Of a stretch of 64,000 nt of DNA, positions 9,408 to 18,801 are shown in pieces. Origin of the DNA: Thalassoglobus neptunius (GTDB lineage Bacteria; Planctomycetota; Planctomycetia; Planctomycetales; Planctomycetaceae); NCBI RefSeq assembly GCF_007859735.1, contig NZ_SIHI01000001.1, positions 2,654,884 through 2,718,883 on the forward strand, in the 5' to 3' direction. The translations under genes were made by a program, and so were the position numbers. Below the pieces are notes generated by a model, which saw nothing but the letters and a program-made list of their open reading frames with translations, made no database searches and had not been told where the DNA came from. Positions within the stretch are counted from its first letter, which is position 1, and each line of letters opens with the position of its first letter.

Positions 9408-11207
9408 TCAAGTCGCCCAGTTGAGTTCATGCCTCTTCAAAGCGTCCTCGGTGGGAACTCCGGACGGTGACCATTTTCGAAGTGAGTAGTAAGCCTGAAT
9501 CTGATTCCGGAGGACTTCCCGATTCAGGATTGCTCCGTCGCTCGGTGTTCCTCGCACGGGAAGATTAAAGAATCGATCCGGCAGCGTGTCTTCCGCAGCT
9601 GTCCACCCCTGACGGATGTTGAACAGTTTTTTTGCGGTGACAATTCCCGCCGCACGCTCTTTCAAAGACTCCGAATTGAAATTCGCTCCAGTCACCAATT
9701 CGAGCATTGTCGCCATCGAACTCATCCGATCCTCGAAGACTCCTCGCAGGAACTTGCAGAGAATCAGTGAGTCCATGATCGACGCTTCGTCTTCTGTTTC
9801 AACAGCCATTTGCGCAGCACGATTTCCGGGATTGAGCCGGTCGACACCCGGTGAGAAATCGGCTTGATACGCTCCCGACTTGTTGTGATCAGCCCCGCGC
9901 GCCCCGACTGCAAAACCGAGAGCCATCGTCTGAAGAGACCGGGGATCATAACCGGGAAACTCCAGTCCTTTGACGTGAATCGCGAACTCCTCAGACCCCT
10001 GACCGATTTTCCGGGATGCAGCCCGAACACCCTGTGACAACAGATCACCAAGATCTGTTTCACGAGAGACGATCGCCTGAAGCAAGACCAGAAGCTTCTT
10101 TCCATCCCCGAAGCTCAACCCGTCAGCTTCAATGAGCCCGCGTTCTGAACATTCCATCGCAAACGCAATGCAGACACCCGCACTCACGGTATCGATCCCT
10201 GCAGCATCACAATATGACGACGCTTCAAGAATGACTTCCGGATCGTTGATGCCGCACATCGGCCCGAGTGCGTAGAGGTTCTCATACTCCATTCTCACAG
10301 GAGAGCTTCGATCCTTTTGAGGAGCGAAGATGTGTTCGCAACCAATCGTGCAAGCTGCGCAACTGGAACGAGTCCGTGTTGCCGAGAGAGATTCTGGAGC
10401 AATCGCTTCAGCGTCTGAAAACGACGACTCCTGAAAGTTTCGCGTTGGAAGCGTTCCCAATCGATTGAATGTCAGGAGATTGCTGACCGTCCCCAACTCG
10501 CGATACTTCGCTGTTGCCTCGCCGAAAGATCTCTCCGACAGATTCTTGCTGTAGGCAATTAACTCTTTCGGCGCAGCAAACTCTGTCAGTTGATCCCCTG
10601 ACACCGCGAGTGCCTTCAGTCGTTTCGATCCCATGACTGCACCGAGACCGCCCCGCCCTGCATGACGCCCTTCGTTGGAGATCGTGGCATAGCGAACACC
10701 ATTCTCACCAGCTGGACCGATCGCAGCGACTCGGAATGACGATCCCACCTGACGCCGGAACCGCTCGCTCGCCTGCTCGCTCGACAGCCCCCACAGATCC
10801 TGGGCATCTTCAAACATCACCGTGTCATTGCGGATGACGAGTGCCGTTGGCCCCGGACACGCACCGACCAGACAAATTGCATCAAAGCCTGTCCGTTTCC
10901 CTGCAATCGCAAAATGAGATGACGAAAGTGAATCATTGATTCGATGGGTGAGCGGACTCTTGGCGACGATCGAAAACTTGGCAGAAGTTGTGAGCGGACT
11001 TCCAACCAGCGGGCTGAACACAAAGATCAAAGGAGCTTCAGGTCCCAAAGCATCGTAACAGCCTGAAGTCTCTTCGAGCAAAAGAGCTGTCCCGAGCCCA
11101 GCCCCTCCGAGAAACCGATCCAGTCGCTTCGGATCAATTTCAACCGCCCGCGATTCGCGCGTTGACAGGTCGATCCGCAAATAACGACCGTGGTAACCAA
11201 ACTTCAT
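9408..11207 (-). CDS. Aldehyde ferredoxin oxidoreductase family protein
   Basis: This 599-residue protein belongs to the tungsten-pterin AOR family, which oxidises aldehydes to acids and passes electrons to ferredoxin. The N-terminal domain has the family start (KFGYHGRYLRIDLSTRE) and the pterin-binding block RHAGRGGLGAVMGSKRLKAL (about 181-200). Iron-sulfur ligands are C283, C286 and C290 (CAACTIGC), and a later cysteine in SLILCKFLRG is the expected fourth. The C-terminal EFPGYDPRSLQTMALGFAVG stretch is also conserved. It starts six bases after purN, suggesting an operon. Such enzymes are best known from anaerobes, so the substrate and metal here are open questions. Confidence 0.9.
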   Translation of the reverse strand: MKFGYHGRYLRIDLSTRESRAVEIDPKRLDRFLGGAGLGTALLLEETSGCYDALGPEAPLIFVFSPLVGSPLTTSAKFSIVAKSPLTHRINDSLSSSHFAIAGKRTGFDAICLVGACPGPTALVIRNDTVMFEDAQDLWGLSSEQASERFRRQVGSSFRVAAIGPAGENGVRYATISNEGRHAGRGGLGAVMGSKRLKALAVSGDQLTEFAAPKELIAYSKNLSERSFGEATAKYRELGTVSNLLTFNRLGTLPTRNFQESSFSDAEAIAPESLSATRTRSSCAACTIGCEHIFAPQKDRSSPVRMEYENLYALGPMCGINDPEVILEASSYCDAAGIDTVSAGVCIAFAMECSERGLIEADGLSFGDGKKLLVLLQAIVSRETDLGDLLSQGVRAASRKIGQGSEEFAIHVKGLEFPGYDPRSLQTMALGFAVGARGADHNKSGAYQADFSPGVDRLNPGNRAAQMAVETEDEASIMDSLILCKFLRGVFEDRMSSMATMLELVTGANFNSESLKERAAGIVTAKKLFNIRQGWTAAEDTLPDRFFNLPVRGTPSDGAILNREVLRNQIQAYYSLRKWSPSGVPTEDALKRHELNWAT

Positions 11208-11213
11208 GGATGC

Positions 11214-11864
11214 TCAATCGGCATGAGATTCGTCAATCAAGACGCGTCGACCTTGAACTTTCAGCCGCCCTTCCGAAAACAATTGAACGGCCTTCGGATA
11301 GATTCTTCGTTCGGCCGCGACCACTCGGTCTGCGAGGCTGTCTCCATCATCACCGTCGAGAACGGGAACCGCTTCCTGCAAAATGATCGGACCGTGATCG
11401 TATTCATTGTCGCAAAAGTGAACCGTACACCCCGACACCTTACATCCCCGTTCAATCACCGCCTGATGAACATGGTGTCCGTACATGCCCTGTCCGCAGA
11501 ATGCCGGAATCAGGCTGGGATGAACATTCATGACGCGCCCGAAATAGTCTTCGGGAATGATGAGTCGACTCAGAAAACCGGCCAGAACGACGAGATCGGC
11601 CTGATGTGCCCGCACAAGTTCAAAGACAGATTCACTAAACTCCTCTGGCCCCGAAAACTGACGAGGCGAGATGACGCTGGCTTCGAGCCCGAGTTCCTGC
11701 GCTCGCTCGACTCCCAGACATGATCGACTCGCAACAACCGCCGCGATTCGCGCATCGAGGAGGCCATCCTGAATGTTCTGTTGGAGATTGACCATCGTTG
11801 TCCCTCCACCTGAAAGCAGGACAACTAGTTTGATTGGAGGACGAGAGTCGGACGAAGATGACAT
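11214..11864 (-). CDS. purN: Phosphoribosylglycinamide formyltransferase
   Basis: This enzyme transfers a formyl group from 10-formyltetrahydrofolate to glycinamide ribonucleotide in purine synthesis. Visible motifs are LVVLLSGGGTTMVNL (phosphate loop), the catalytic NVHPSLIPAF with its Asn and His, and the catalytic Asp region in VHFCDNEYDHGPII. The ATG at 11864 gives about 216 residues, matching the family. A longer frame to 11951 exists, but its extra residues are not conserved-looking. It lies directly before the aldehyde oxidoreductase gene. That pairing has no obvious pathway logic. Confidence 0.92.
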   Translation of the reverse strand: MSSSSDSRPPIKLVVLLSGGGTTMVNLQQNIQDGLLDARIAAVVASRSCLGVERAQELGLEASVISPRQFSGPEEFSESVFELVRAHQADLVVLAGFLSRLIIPEDYFGRVMNVHPSLIPAFCGQGMYGHHVHQAVIERGCKVSGCTVHFCDNEYDHGPIILQEAVPVLDGDDGDSLADRVVAAERRIYPKAVQLFSEGRLKVQGRRVLIDESHAD

Positions 11865-11928
11865 GGAAACCTTGACGATCGATACAGGCCGAAGTGGGAC
11901 TGACTGAAAAGTTGAGATGGATGGCGGA

Positions 11929-12513
11929 CTAAAATCTCCACCGCGACACATCCGATACTGTGAGATGATTTCGGCGAAGTTGCATCAGATCCGCTTCGAC
12001 GTCCCCGGTGATCGGATCCAAAAACTTGACGTCGATCATCCTCCACCGACCTTCTTCTGTTTGCCAGCGTGCTTCAATGTATGCTGGTTCTCGAGCAGAA
12101 GCACGTTCTGAGGTGATCAGCGCATTCACTCGAAATCTCGAGACAGCGCGCGTGGCTTCACTTTTCAATTCGACCTGAATATCGGTGACACGCATGTTTT
12201 CGAGCGTCGCCAGATTCATCGCCATATCGGCAAGAGTCCGCAAATCTAACGAACGCTGGGAGATTCGTGAATGCACACCTTCGAAGTCTTTGGCAGCGAA
12301 TGCGTGTGTGATTTCCAGAATGGCCTCTTGGACTTTCTCTCGCTCAGTCACGATCGTCCGGTCAGCGTACCATGCAACTCCCATCATCCCAAGACAACAG
12401 AAACAGAGGACGAGATATCGAGTCTGCAGTCGCCGATACCAGCCGAACGCCGCAATCATCGCCAAGATCGCGAACAGGAGCATGGGCTGCCAGGCATTCT
12501 CTGTGAACCACAT
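11929..12513 (-). CDS. Membrane protein with NTF2-like domain, function unknown
   Basis: Two membrane helices occupy the first 50 residues (MLLFAILAMIAAFGWY and YLVLCFCCLGMMGVAWY). A soluble domain of about 140 residues follows, with alternating helices and strands ending in ARWQTEEGRWRMIDVKFLDP. That layout resembles a SnoaL/NTF2-like fold, a fold used both by enzymes and by binding proteins. I do not recognise a specific family. It lies upstream of purN on the same strand, about 65 bases away, and could be in the same transcript. Confidence 0.65.
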   Translation of the reverse strand: MWFTENAWQPMLLFAILAMIAAFGWYRRLQTRYLVLCFCCLGMMGVAWYADRTIVTEREKVQEAILEITHAFAAKDFEGVHSRISQRSLDLRTLADMAMNLATLENMRVTDIQVELKSEATRAVSRFRVNALITSERASAREPAYIEARWQTEEGRWRMIDVKFLDPITGDVEADLMQLRRNHLTVSDVSRWRF

Positions 12514-12725
12514 CTCCTCGCCCTCCCGATTGGATATTCATCCATCTTGTGGAACTCAATTCGAACTCTGAAAGTGCCTCAAACGCGGTGAGATTTGCCG
12601 ATGGCAACAACCTCGCGAAGTCTTACGAAAACACCGTCTCATTTTCTGAGAAACTCCCGTCCGTTCTCCGCGAAACGTTGATCTCACCGAGTGCTTTGTC
12701 TGTTCGAATTCTGGTTCGGAGAAGC

Positions 12726-12926
12726 TTACGACTTGGTCACAAGTTCACGAACGAGACTCCGAGCGGCTTTATAGGCATGTCGAACCGCAAACAGACGTGT
12801 CTCAATTTGCTCCTGATTGTAGTACTTCCCCGGTTCACTTGGCGGCAATCCGGCCAGATTGAGCGTGAGCGGAAGCAGATCCATAAACTCTTTATACCGC
12901 CTCTGTTGTTCGTTTTGCTCAGTCAT
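12726..12926 (-). CDS. Small conserved-looking hypothetical protein
   Basis: This 66-residue basic protein (MTEQNEQQRRYKEFMDLLPL) has a GGGAG ribosome site nine bases before its ATG, which argues for a real gene. It is mostly helical, with no membrane segment and no cysteine. Its size and composition are like those of many uncharacterised planctomycete small proteins, but I cannot name a family. It sits alone between two larger minus-strand genes. Confidence 0.6.
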   Translation of the reverse strand: MTEQNEQQRRYKEFMDLLPLTLNLAGLPPSEPGKYYNQEQIETRLFAVRHAYKAARSLVRELVTKS

Positions 12927-13262
12927 TCACTACTCTCCCGAGTCTTCCGGATTTCTGCGACCCCAGTCTGTGATTCCGGATTCTCTACGATGGTATACGA
13001 AATAAAGACTTCTTCTGTTGGACAGCATATTCGTTGCGCGAAGTCGAGTCCACAAACGAACAACAGCCACTCCGAAGACTTCATGTCTTCCGGACCGACT
13101 GTCGTGCAAAATTCGAATTCAAGAAGAGCAGTACGTCCCCGGGAGGAGAGTCAACACGAGAAGGTCACAACGTGTGGCGGAGCCGTTCGCTCACGCGATC
13201 ACAAACGCTGCATTCATCGAAAGAGACAACTTCACGTGAGTGCATAAAGACCGCGAGAATTG
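12927..13262. other. Intergenic, nothing recognised
   Basis: About 335 bases lie upstream of the small hypothetical gene and downstream of the DUF1559 gene. A long plus-strand frame crosses the area, but it also runs antisense through the 66-residue gene and has no protein-like features. I see no hairpin terminator, repeat or RNA gene. Confidence 0.3.
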
Positions 13263-14165
13263 TTAGAACTCGCCGACGATTTCGCCTCCGGAACGGGTCG
13301 CGAGAGACTGGAAGACGCCTTCGTCGATATTCTCGCTGAAAAAGTGCACATGGCCGTCTCCCAGAACAAACTGGGCTCCTCCGGCATGAAAGCTTCCAAA
13401 GTCTTCTGGATGCTCTGCTTCATTGGGTGGATGTTCTGCATGTCCGAGAATTCGGGCTGACGCTTCTTCGACCTCAGGAGCAGCTCCGGACCAGGTGCCG
13501 TAAAAGTTTTCACCAGTCACTTCATCAACAAACGTGGTTCGTTCCCCGACGACCAGCGTCGAACTTGTCCCATCTGTAAAGTCTCGAAACCGAACGGCAC
13601 TGTTATGAAAGAAGGCTCCGTCACTGACACACTGACCCTGAGAAGTCACTGGTGCTGTTCCCGGTGAGTTTTCGCACACATGGAGTTCCGTCGTTCCGAA
13701 CACTCCGACATAGTTCGCCGTCGACATTTCCAAAGCGGTCCCGTCTCGGTCTTCGAGCTGAAACGTACTCGGTTTCGGATCACTCGGGCATTGGAAGACT
13801 GTCAGAATTTGCTTCAGCTGTTCCCGGTTGGGAGTCCGATCAATCGCGAGTGCAAAGTCGAATTGATTGTAGAGCGGACCTTGATCCATCTGAGGAAGCA
13901 ACATGGACCCCCAGCCAAAACCGCTTTCCCCTTCCGCATTCGCACGTTGATTTTCAACGCCGATCCAGCCTGAAGGAAACGTTCCGAAAGTGTCGTGATA
14001 GTTGTGAAGCGCCAAACCGATCTGCTTCATGTTGTTCTTGCACGACGAGCGACGAGCAGCTTCCCGGGCCTGCTGAACAGCAGGTAACAGGAGGGCAATG
14101 AGGATCGCGATGATGGCAATCACGACCAGTAATTCAATCAAGGTAAAACCGCGACGGGCGCGCAT
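13263..14165 (-). CDS. DUF1559 domain prepilin-like protein
   Basis: This 300-residue protein has a type IV prepilin N-terminus: a short basic leader, the cleavage and methylation motif [17 protein letters not shown], and the planctomycete follow-on [20 protein letters not shown]. The C-terminal domain ends with [20 protein letters not shown], the typical 'H-X9-DG' region of DUF1559. Planctomycetes carry dozens of these pseudopilin-like proteins, and their biological role is not established. They are thought to be handled by a prepilin peptidase and lie at the cell surface. A GGGAG site precedes the ATG. Confidence 0.93.
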   Translation of the reverse strand: MRARRGFTLIELLVVIAIIAILIALLLPAVQQAREAARRSSCKNNMKQIGLALHNYHDTFGTFPSGWIGVENQRANAEGESGFGWGSMLLPQMDQGPLYNQFDFALAIDRTPNREQLKQILTVFQCPSDPKPSTFQLEDRDGTALEMSTANYVGVFGTTELHVCENSPGTAPVTSQGQCVSDGAFFHNSAVRFRDFTDGTSSTLVVGERTTFVDEVTGENFYGTWSGAAPEVEEASARILGHAEHPPNEAEHPEDFGSFHAGGAQFVLGDGHVHFFSENIDEGVFQSLATRSGGEIVGEF

Positions 14166-14416
14166 GGATGATCTCCCAGGAGAAGCTTGAGCAAAAGAAG
14201 TTCTCAGCCATTTCCGACACCGCTCTCACACAGAGCGCCAGCTTCGCACATGAATACGCAGAACGTCATTCAAAATTCATCGTGCGTCCAAGTTGCGTGC
14301 TCGGCCATCTGATTGAGGACTAAGCTGCGCAAGAAGCATGACGTGAAGCGAAATGGAACTGAGTTCCAGAGACCCTCAACATTTGAGAGCCAATGGGGAG
14401 TTAGAAAACTCGACAC

Positions 14417-14938
14417 TCAAACCAAAGAAGGGGGACCGCGAGCGGACCACGAAAAGCGAATCGGGGAGTCGTAGTCCATTTCGGACGGAAGCACGTCCAC
14501 GACAACAACGGAAGAACTGGCCGGTTCCCCAACCAGTGCGACATTCACAAGCGACTTTGAAAGATCATCGCAGAGTTCACACTCTTCGGAATGATCCTGT
14601 TCGCCCTGAGAAGATGTACCCTGAGAAGAGCGATCCTGAGTGTCGTCTGCCACTTCTGGCAAATGTCCGAGACACTCGTCGGGCGAAGTCGCCCCAGTGT
14701 TTTCAGCCTCATCATGACGCGAAGATTCGCGATGTGAATGAGAATGCGTTTGACCAACGTGAACATGCGTCGACGAATGAAAGTGGCATGACGCCAACTC
14801 ACTCGAAGCTGCCTCACCTGAAATCTCGGCAAGGTGGTGGAACGGGGAATGGACCCATTGCACAGCCAGCAGCATTGCGAATGCTGCAATCGCTGAATAT
14901 CTCTGAAGTTGTGACGCCACGCGTGTCACGCAATCCAC
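14417..14938 (-). CDS. Secreted His-rich protein, DUF2946-like
   Basis: A hydrophobic N-terminal segment (IAAFAMLLAVQWVHS) is followed by a His-rich stretch (FHSSTHVHVGQTHSHSHRES) and an acidic linker. Then comes a cysteine pair (CELCDD) and a C-terminal end reading SARGPPSLV. The His run, the CxxC and the final 'RGPP' recall DUF2946-type secreted proteins often seen near metal transporters. The proposed metal binding is inference from composition. The start is a GTG. No metal gene is adjacent, and the DUF1559 gene downstream on the same strand is about 250 bases away. Confidence 0.5.
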   Translation of the reverse strand: MDCVTRVASQLQRYSAIAAFAMLLAVQWVHSPFHHLAEISGEAASSELASCHFHSSTHVHVGQTHSHSHRESSRHDEAENTGATSPDECLGHLPEVADDTQDRSSQGTSSQGEQDHSEECELCDDLSKSLVNVALVGEPASSSVVVVDVLPSEMDYDSPIRFSWSARGPPSLV

Positions 14939-15473
14939 TCCAACCGAGCTATTTCGAAAGAACCTGAGAGCAGGCAGAACTTTCTGTTTCTTGACTCAAC
15001 TCGCATTTCCGAAGCTGAGTTATTCACGACAAAGCAGTGAGAATTCAACTGAGTCGATTCCTGGAATTCACCGCAGATCAGTCACGCGAACGCTCTGACA
15101 ACTCCGGACGATTCTTCAAGAAACGCACAATTAATATAACACTCAACAGAGAATTCTCTAGTTCCACTTTACAAATTTCCATGCCAGCAATGGCAACAGA
15201 ACGCGCCACTTTCACTAAGTCTTCATGAAATGCAGGAGATTTGCCATCTTTTTGACCACAAATCGCTTGCACGAGAACCTGCAACAGAATTGCAGCAACG
15301 TTCAACTTGTCATTGTAAAGAGTTTGGAAGAACCTCGTCCAGACAGATGAAAAAGCCCCGCAATGACCGCCCCGCTTCGATGAACGCAACAGTTCTTCGT
15401 GCGCAACAATTCCACGTGAAGTTGTGGCGATCCGGAAACGAAAGCACCTTCGCTTCTCACCTCAAACGCGATG
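14939..15473. other. Intergenic, no supportable gene
   Basis: This 535-base stretch is A/T-richer than its surroundings. A minus-strand frame (15078-15389) could give about 103 residues, but it has no clear ribosome site, no motif and biased composition. I do not call it. No RNA gene, terminator or repeat was recognised. Confidence 0.35.
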
Positions 15474-16283
15474 TCAGGCGTCTTCACTCTGAGGAGCTTC
15501 GTTCTTGCGAAAAATCCCGTATCGGAAGATTCCCAACTTGGCCATCCAGTATTGTAGGAGCACCCACAGCGTCGTGCATCCATAGGTCACACAGCGTCGA
15601 AAATTGATGCTGGACGCCTCATCAAAGTACCGGACAGGGACGGGAATGTCTCCCAATTTGAATTCGAAGAAAACGGACTGAGCCAGAAACTGGCTGTCGA
15701 ACGCGAAGTCATCGGTGTTCTTTTGCCAGGGAACAGTCTCCAGAACTTCGCGGCGATACGCCCGAAACCCGCTGTGAAAGTCTCCCAGATTTTGCCCCAA
15801 ACACACATTCTCAACGAGCGTCAGACATCGGTTTGCGACGTACTTCCAGGCGGGCATCCCACCTTCGAGTGCTTCTCGTCGAGTGCGGATTCGTGAGCCA
15901 AGGAGGACATCACAGATCCCCAATCGCAAGATCTCCGCAGCTGCGGGAATAACGCGGGCGTCATACTGATAGTCGGGATGGATCATCACAACGACGTCGG
16001 CGCCGACTTCCAGAGCCCGTTCATAGCACGACTTCTGATTGCCCCCATACCCGGTGTTGTTCTCATGAGCGACAACTGTCAGACCGAGCGATTTCGCGAG
16101 CTCAACCGTCCCGTCGGAACTGCAATCGTCGACGAGAATGATCTCATCGACCCAGTCTTCCGGAATGTCATCGACTGTACGCTGCAGAGTTTTTTCTGCA
16201 TTGTAGGCCGGCATGACGACGACCACTCGCCCCACCAGTTCTCGCTTTGGAGCTTTCTCCGCTGGGATCGTCATGTTGCTCAC
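15474..16283 (-). CDS. Family 2 glycosyltransferase
   Basis: This 269-residue GT-A fold enzyme resembles dolichyl-phosphate mannosyl/glucosyl transferases. The nucleotide-sugar binding start is [20 protein letters not shown], followed by [16 protein letters not shown]. The stretch [15 protein letters not shown] carries the acidic DxD-like site, and [16 protein letters not shown] is the usual acceptor-side block. Only one weak hydrophobic segment is seen near the C-terminus, so it acts at the membrane surface. It may make the lipid-linked sugar used by the GT39 enzyme encoded upstream, though nothing ties the two directly. The methionine aminopeptidase gene lies just upstream on the same strand. 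Confidence 0.9.
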   Translation of the reverse strand: MSNMTIPAEKAPKRELVGRVVVVMPAYNAEKTLQRTVDDIPEDWVDEIILVDDCSSDGTVELAKSLGLTVVAHENNTGYGGNQKSCYERALEVGADVVVMIHPDYQYDARVIPAAAEILRLGICDVLLGSRIRTRREALEGGMPAWKYVANRCLTLVENVCLGQNLGDFHSGFRAYRREVLETVPWQKNTDDFAFDSQFLAQSVFFEFKLGDIPVPVRYFDEASSINFRRCVTYGCTTLWVLLQYWMAKLGIFRYGIFRKNEAPQSEDA

Positions 16284-16322
16284 TGCGTCTTGTCACTCAC
16301 AGAATTGAAAGGGGCTCAAGAA

Positions 16323-17141
16323 TTAAAACTGGTGACCGCGCTGAGGTCCGTTTTCAGTCAGCGTCAAAATCTCCGGCCCATCTTCCGTCATCAAGATTTG
16401 ATGTTCAAACTGTGCAGACAGTGAACCGTCTTCCGTGAGAACCGTCCAGCCATCTTCCAGAGGAGGTTGAGTGGCGGCGCCTCCGAGATTCAACATCGGT
16501 TCAATCGTGAAGGAAACTCCAGGCGTGAGGACATCCAGGCGGCTCTTGCGGAACGGAACATGAGGAACCCCCGGCTCCTGATGAAACTTCCTGCCGATCC
16601 CATGCCCCTGATAATTTTCGACGACGCCGAATCCCTGTTCCTGGCCGAACTTCGAAATCGCGAGCCCAATTTCAATCACGGTGCTGTATGGGTGAATCGC
16701 ATCGATCCCGATCCACAGCGCGTCAAAGGCCCCCTGCATAATTCGTTTGGCGTCAGCACTCACTTCACCGATCATGAAGGTTTCCGAAGAATCGCCATAC
16801 CAACCGTCAACGACCGTTGAACAATCGACGTTAACGATATCGCCCTCTTTCAGCTCGCGGTCTTCGGGAATCCCGTGACAGACAACATCGTTGACACTCG
16901 TGCAGATCGATTTCGAGTACCCGTTATAACCCAGGCAAGCTGGAATGTGTCCATGATCTCGCGTGTACTCTTCGGCAAGGCGATCCAACGTGTTGGTTGA
17001 GACGCCGGGCTGAACGTGCGGACGCAGAAAATCCAGCAGCTGAGCGTTGAATTGACCGGCGGCGCGAAGGCCATTCCGCTCTGCCTCGGTATTGTATTGA
17101 GGGAGCTTGTTGCGTCTTCGCAATGGAATCATCCGTCTCAT
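16323..17141 (-). CDS. map: Methionine aminopeptidase, type I
   Basis: This enzyme removes the initiator methionine from new proteins in the cytoplasm. The five metal ligands of the pita-bread fold can be assigned: Asp in [17 protein letters not shown] (two), His in [15 protein letters not shown], Glu in FTIEPML, and Glu in [15 protein letters not shown]. The length of 272 is standard, and the protein lacks the N-terminal SEC-C zinc extension some bacteria have. The ATG at 17141 or the one three codons later could be used. It precedes the GT2 gene on the same strand. Confidence 0.94.
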   Translation of the reverse strand: MRRMIPLRRRNKLPQYNTEAERNGLRAAGQFNAQLLDFLRPHVQPGVSTNTLDRLAEEYTRDHGHIPACLGYNGYSKSICTSVNDVVCHGIPEDRELKEGDIVNVDCSTVVDGWYGDSSETFMIGEVSADAKRIMQGAFDALWIGIDAIHPYSTVIEIGLAISKFGQEQGFGVVENYQGHGIGRKFHQEPGVPHVPFRKSRLDVLTPGVSFTIEPMLNLGGAATQPPLEDGWTVLTEDGSLSAQFEHQILMTEDGPEILTLTENGPQRGHQF

Positions 17142-17262
17142 TAGTTATTCTCCAGGAATTGCCATTGTGATCGGGTGTCGTTCAACCTTCAAGACCCACT
17201 CCACACTTCCCCCGACAAAACAAGACGGAATTCACGAACACTCATCCTGGAAGCTTTAAAAC

Positions 17263-18060
17263 GTGGTCGGTCGAAAAAAAAGACGCACTCGCTCGAAATC
17301 CTCAATGGGAAACCATCAGCGAAACTGGATTTGGGGACGTCACGCGGTGATGGAATCACTGCGTGCGCATCAATGGCTTCCGGACGAACTTCACCTCGCG
17401 CCGGAAGTCCTCGACTCCAACATACTCCGTGAAGCGACTCGCAGAGCGCAATCTTCCGGAATCACCACTCATGAGGAAACCGCTGAGTCGCTCACTCAAC
17501 TTTGTCATGCGCGAGACCATCAGGGACTTGTCGCCAGAATGCCGGAGTTCCCTTACTGTTCCCTCGACATTCTCGACAAACATCCCGACAACAGCCAGAA
17601 ATTCGCACTTGTCTTAGATCGGATTCATGACCCGTTCAATTTCGGCTCGATTCTCCGATCCGCCGATCTTTTCGGAGTCTCCACAGTTTTGATCGGTGAA
17701 CGTGAACAGGTTGGGGTCACATCTCACGTCGCCCGCAGCTCGGCCGGGGCTGTCAATTTTCTCAAGATTTGTCGAGTCCCGAATCTGTGCGAAGCCAGCC
17801 AGCGACTTATCGACACCAATTACCAGCTCATCGCAGCGACTGAGAAAAGTTCAACTCCGCCTTCCCGGATTGATTTTCAACGTCCGACGGCCATCGTCAT
17901 TGGGAACGAGGGAACGGGAATCGATCCCGATCTTTTGAAACTGGCGACAGCGACCTGTACCATTCCGCAATCAGGGCACATCGACTCATTGAATGCCGCC
18001 GTCGCTGCCGGGATTTTGTGCTACGAGGTCGCGCGTCAGCGGACTCCGTCTGATCCCTGA
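17263..18060 (+). CDS. rlmB: SpoU/TrmH family 23S rRNA 2'-O-methyltransferase
   Basis: This knotted SPOUT methyltransferase has the N-terminal substrate-binding domain (WGRHAVMESLRAHQ) and all three SpoU motifs. These are LDRIHDPFNFGSILRSADLFG, IVIGNEGTGIDPDLL and CTIPQSGHIDSLNAAVAAGILCYE. RlmB methylates G2251 of 23S rRNA, and the overall order fits that branch best, although other TrmH-type paralogues cannot be excluded. The frame opens with a GTG. An internal ATG at 17305 would remove a basic leader. Confidence 0.85.
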   Translation: MVGRKKRRTRSKSSMGNHQRNWIWGRHAVMESLRAHQWLPDELHLAPEVLDSNILREATRRAQSSGITTHEETAESLTQLCHARDHQGLVARMPEFPYCSLDILDKHPDNSQKFALVLDRIHDPFNFGSILRSADLFGVSTVLIGEREQVGVTSHVARSSAGAVNFLKICRVPNLCEASQRLIDTNYQLIAATEKSSTPPSRIDFQRPTAIVIGNEGTGIDPDLLKLATATCTIPQSGHIDSLNAAVAAGILCYEVARQRTPSDP

Positions 18061-18214
18061 AATCGACGGAAATCGAGGAAACCTCGACAGACTGGCGACG
18101 ATTTGCCAAAGTCAACGGCGTCACAAGTGCGATCCTTAGGAGTAAGCCGAGTTCAGTTTGATGGCCCGATTACCCCAGCCCAGCGCAACGCCTCCTTCGC
18201 AACAGGATCGCCCA

Positions 18215-18769
18215 ATGGCAATCGCCCTGGGAAACACGACAACCGCTGCTCCATCACAGCTCTATCTAGGAATCGATCCGGGCCTCAACAACACCGGCTA
18301 TGCTTTGATTCGTCGAACAGCTTCGCGACCTCGGTTGGTCGAAGGAGGAGTGATTCGATCCACACGCACAAAAAACCTCGCTGAGCGTGTCTTCGAAATT
18401 GGTCAGGGCCTGCGGGAAGTCCTCGCGGAATTCCAACCGGACGCGGTCGCGATTGAACAGGTTTTCTCGTCCCCGAAGAATCCGAAATCGGCACTCTTAA
18501 TGTCGCACGCAAGAGGTGCCATCCTCTACGCGGTTTGCGAAGCGTCGATTGGGATCATGCACTACACGCCCCGACAGATTAAGAAGCTTCTGACCGGCAC
18601 CGGAACTGCCTCGAAAGAACAAGTGCAGGAAGCGATCCAGCGAGAACTCGGCCTCAAGAAGATTCTGGAGCCGAACGATGTCGCTGATGCGAGTGCCGTT
18701 GCGTTGTGCCACTATTACAGCGCCCGCGTCGATCTCACCACCGACGAACAGTGCTGTCCGGTTCTCTGA
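18215..18769 (+). CDS. ruvC: Holliday junction resolvase RuvC
   Basis: RuvC cuts Holliday junctions during recombination together with RuvAB. The catalytic acidic residues are visible: Asp in YLGIDPGLNNTGYA, Glu in VAIEQVFSSPKNPKSAL, and the C-terminal Asp pair region in LEPNDVADASAVALCHY. The length of 184 from the ATG at 18215, which has an AGGA site upstream, fits the family. An upstream ATG at 18161 would add 18 residues. RuvA and RuvB are not in this window. Confidence 0.93.
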   Translation: MAIALGNTTTAAPSQLYLGIDPGLNNTGYALIRRTASRPRLVEGGVIRSTRTKNLAERVFEIGQGLREVLAEFQPDAVAIEQVFSSPKNPKSALLMSHARGAILYAVCEASIGIMHYTPRQIKKLLTGTGTASKEQVQEAIQRELGLKKILEPNDVADASAVALCHYYSARVDLTTDEQCCPVL

Positions 18770-18801
18770 ATTCGCGAAAGCGATCCCGGCGACGTCTTCT
18801 T

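Noticed and set aside
12549-13247. Plus-strand open frame of 232 codons
   Set aside because: It runs antisense to a small minus-strand gene that has a good ribosome site, and it has no domain, signal or balanced composition.
15078-15389. Minus-strand frame of about 103 codons
   Set aside because: There is no ribosome site or motif and the composition is irregular, so the support is too weak.
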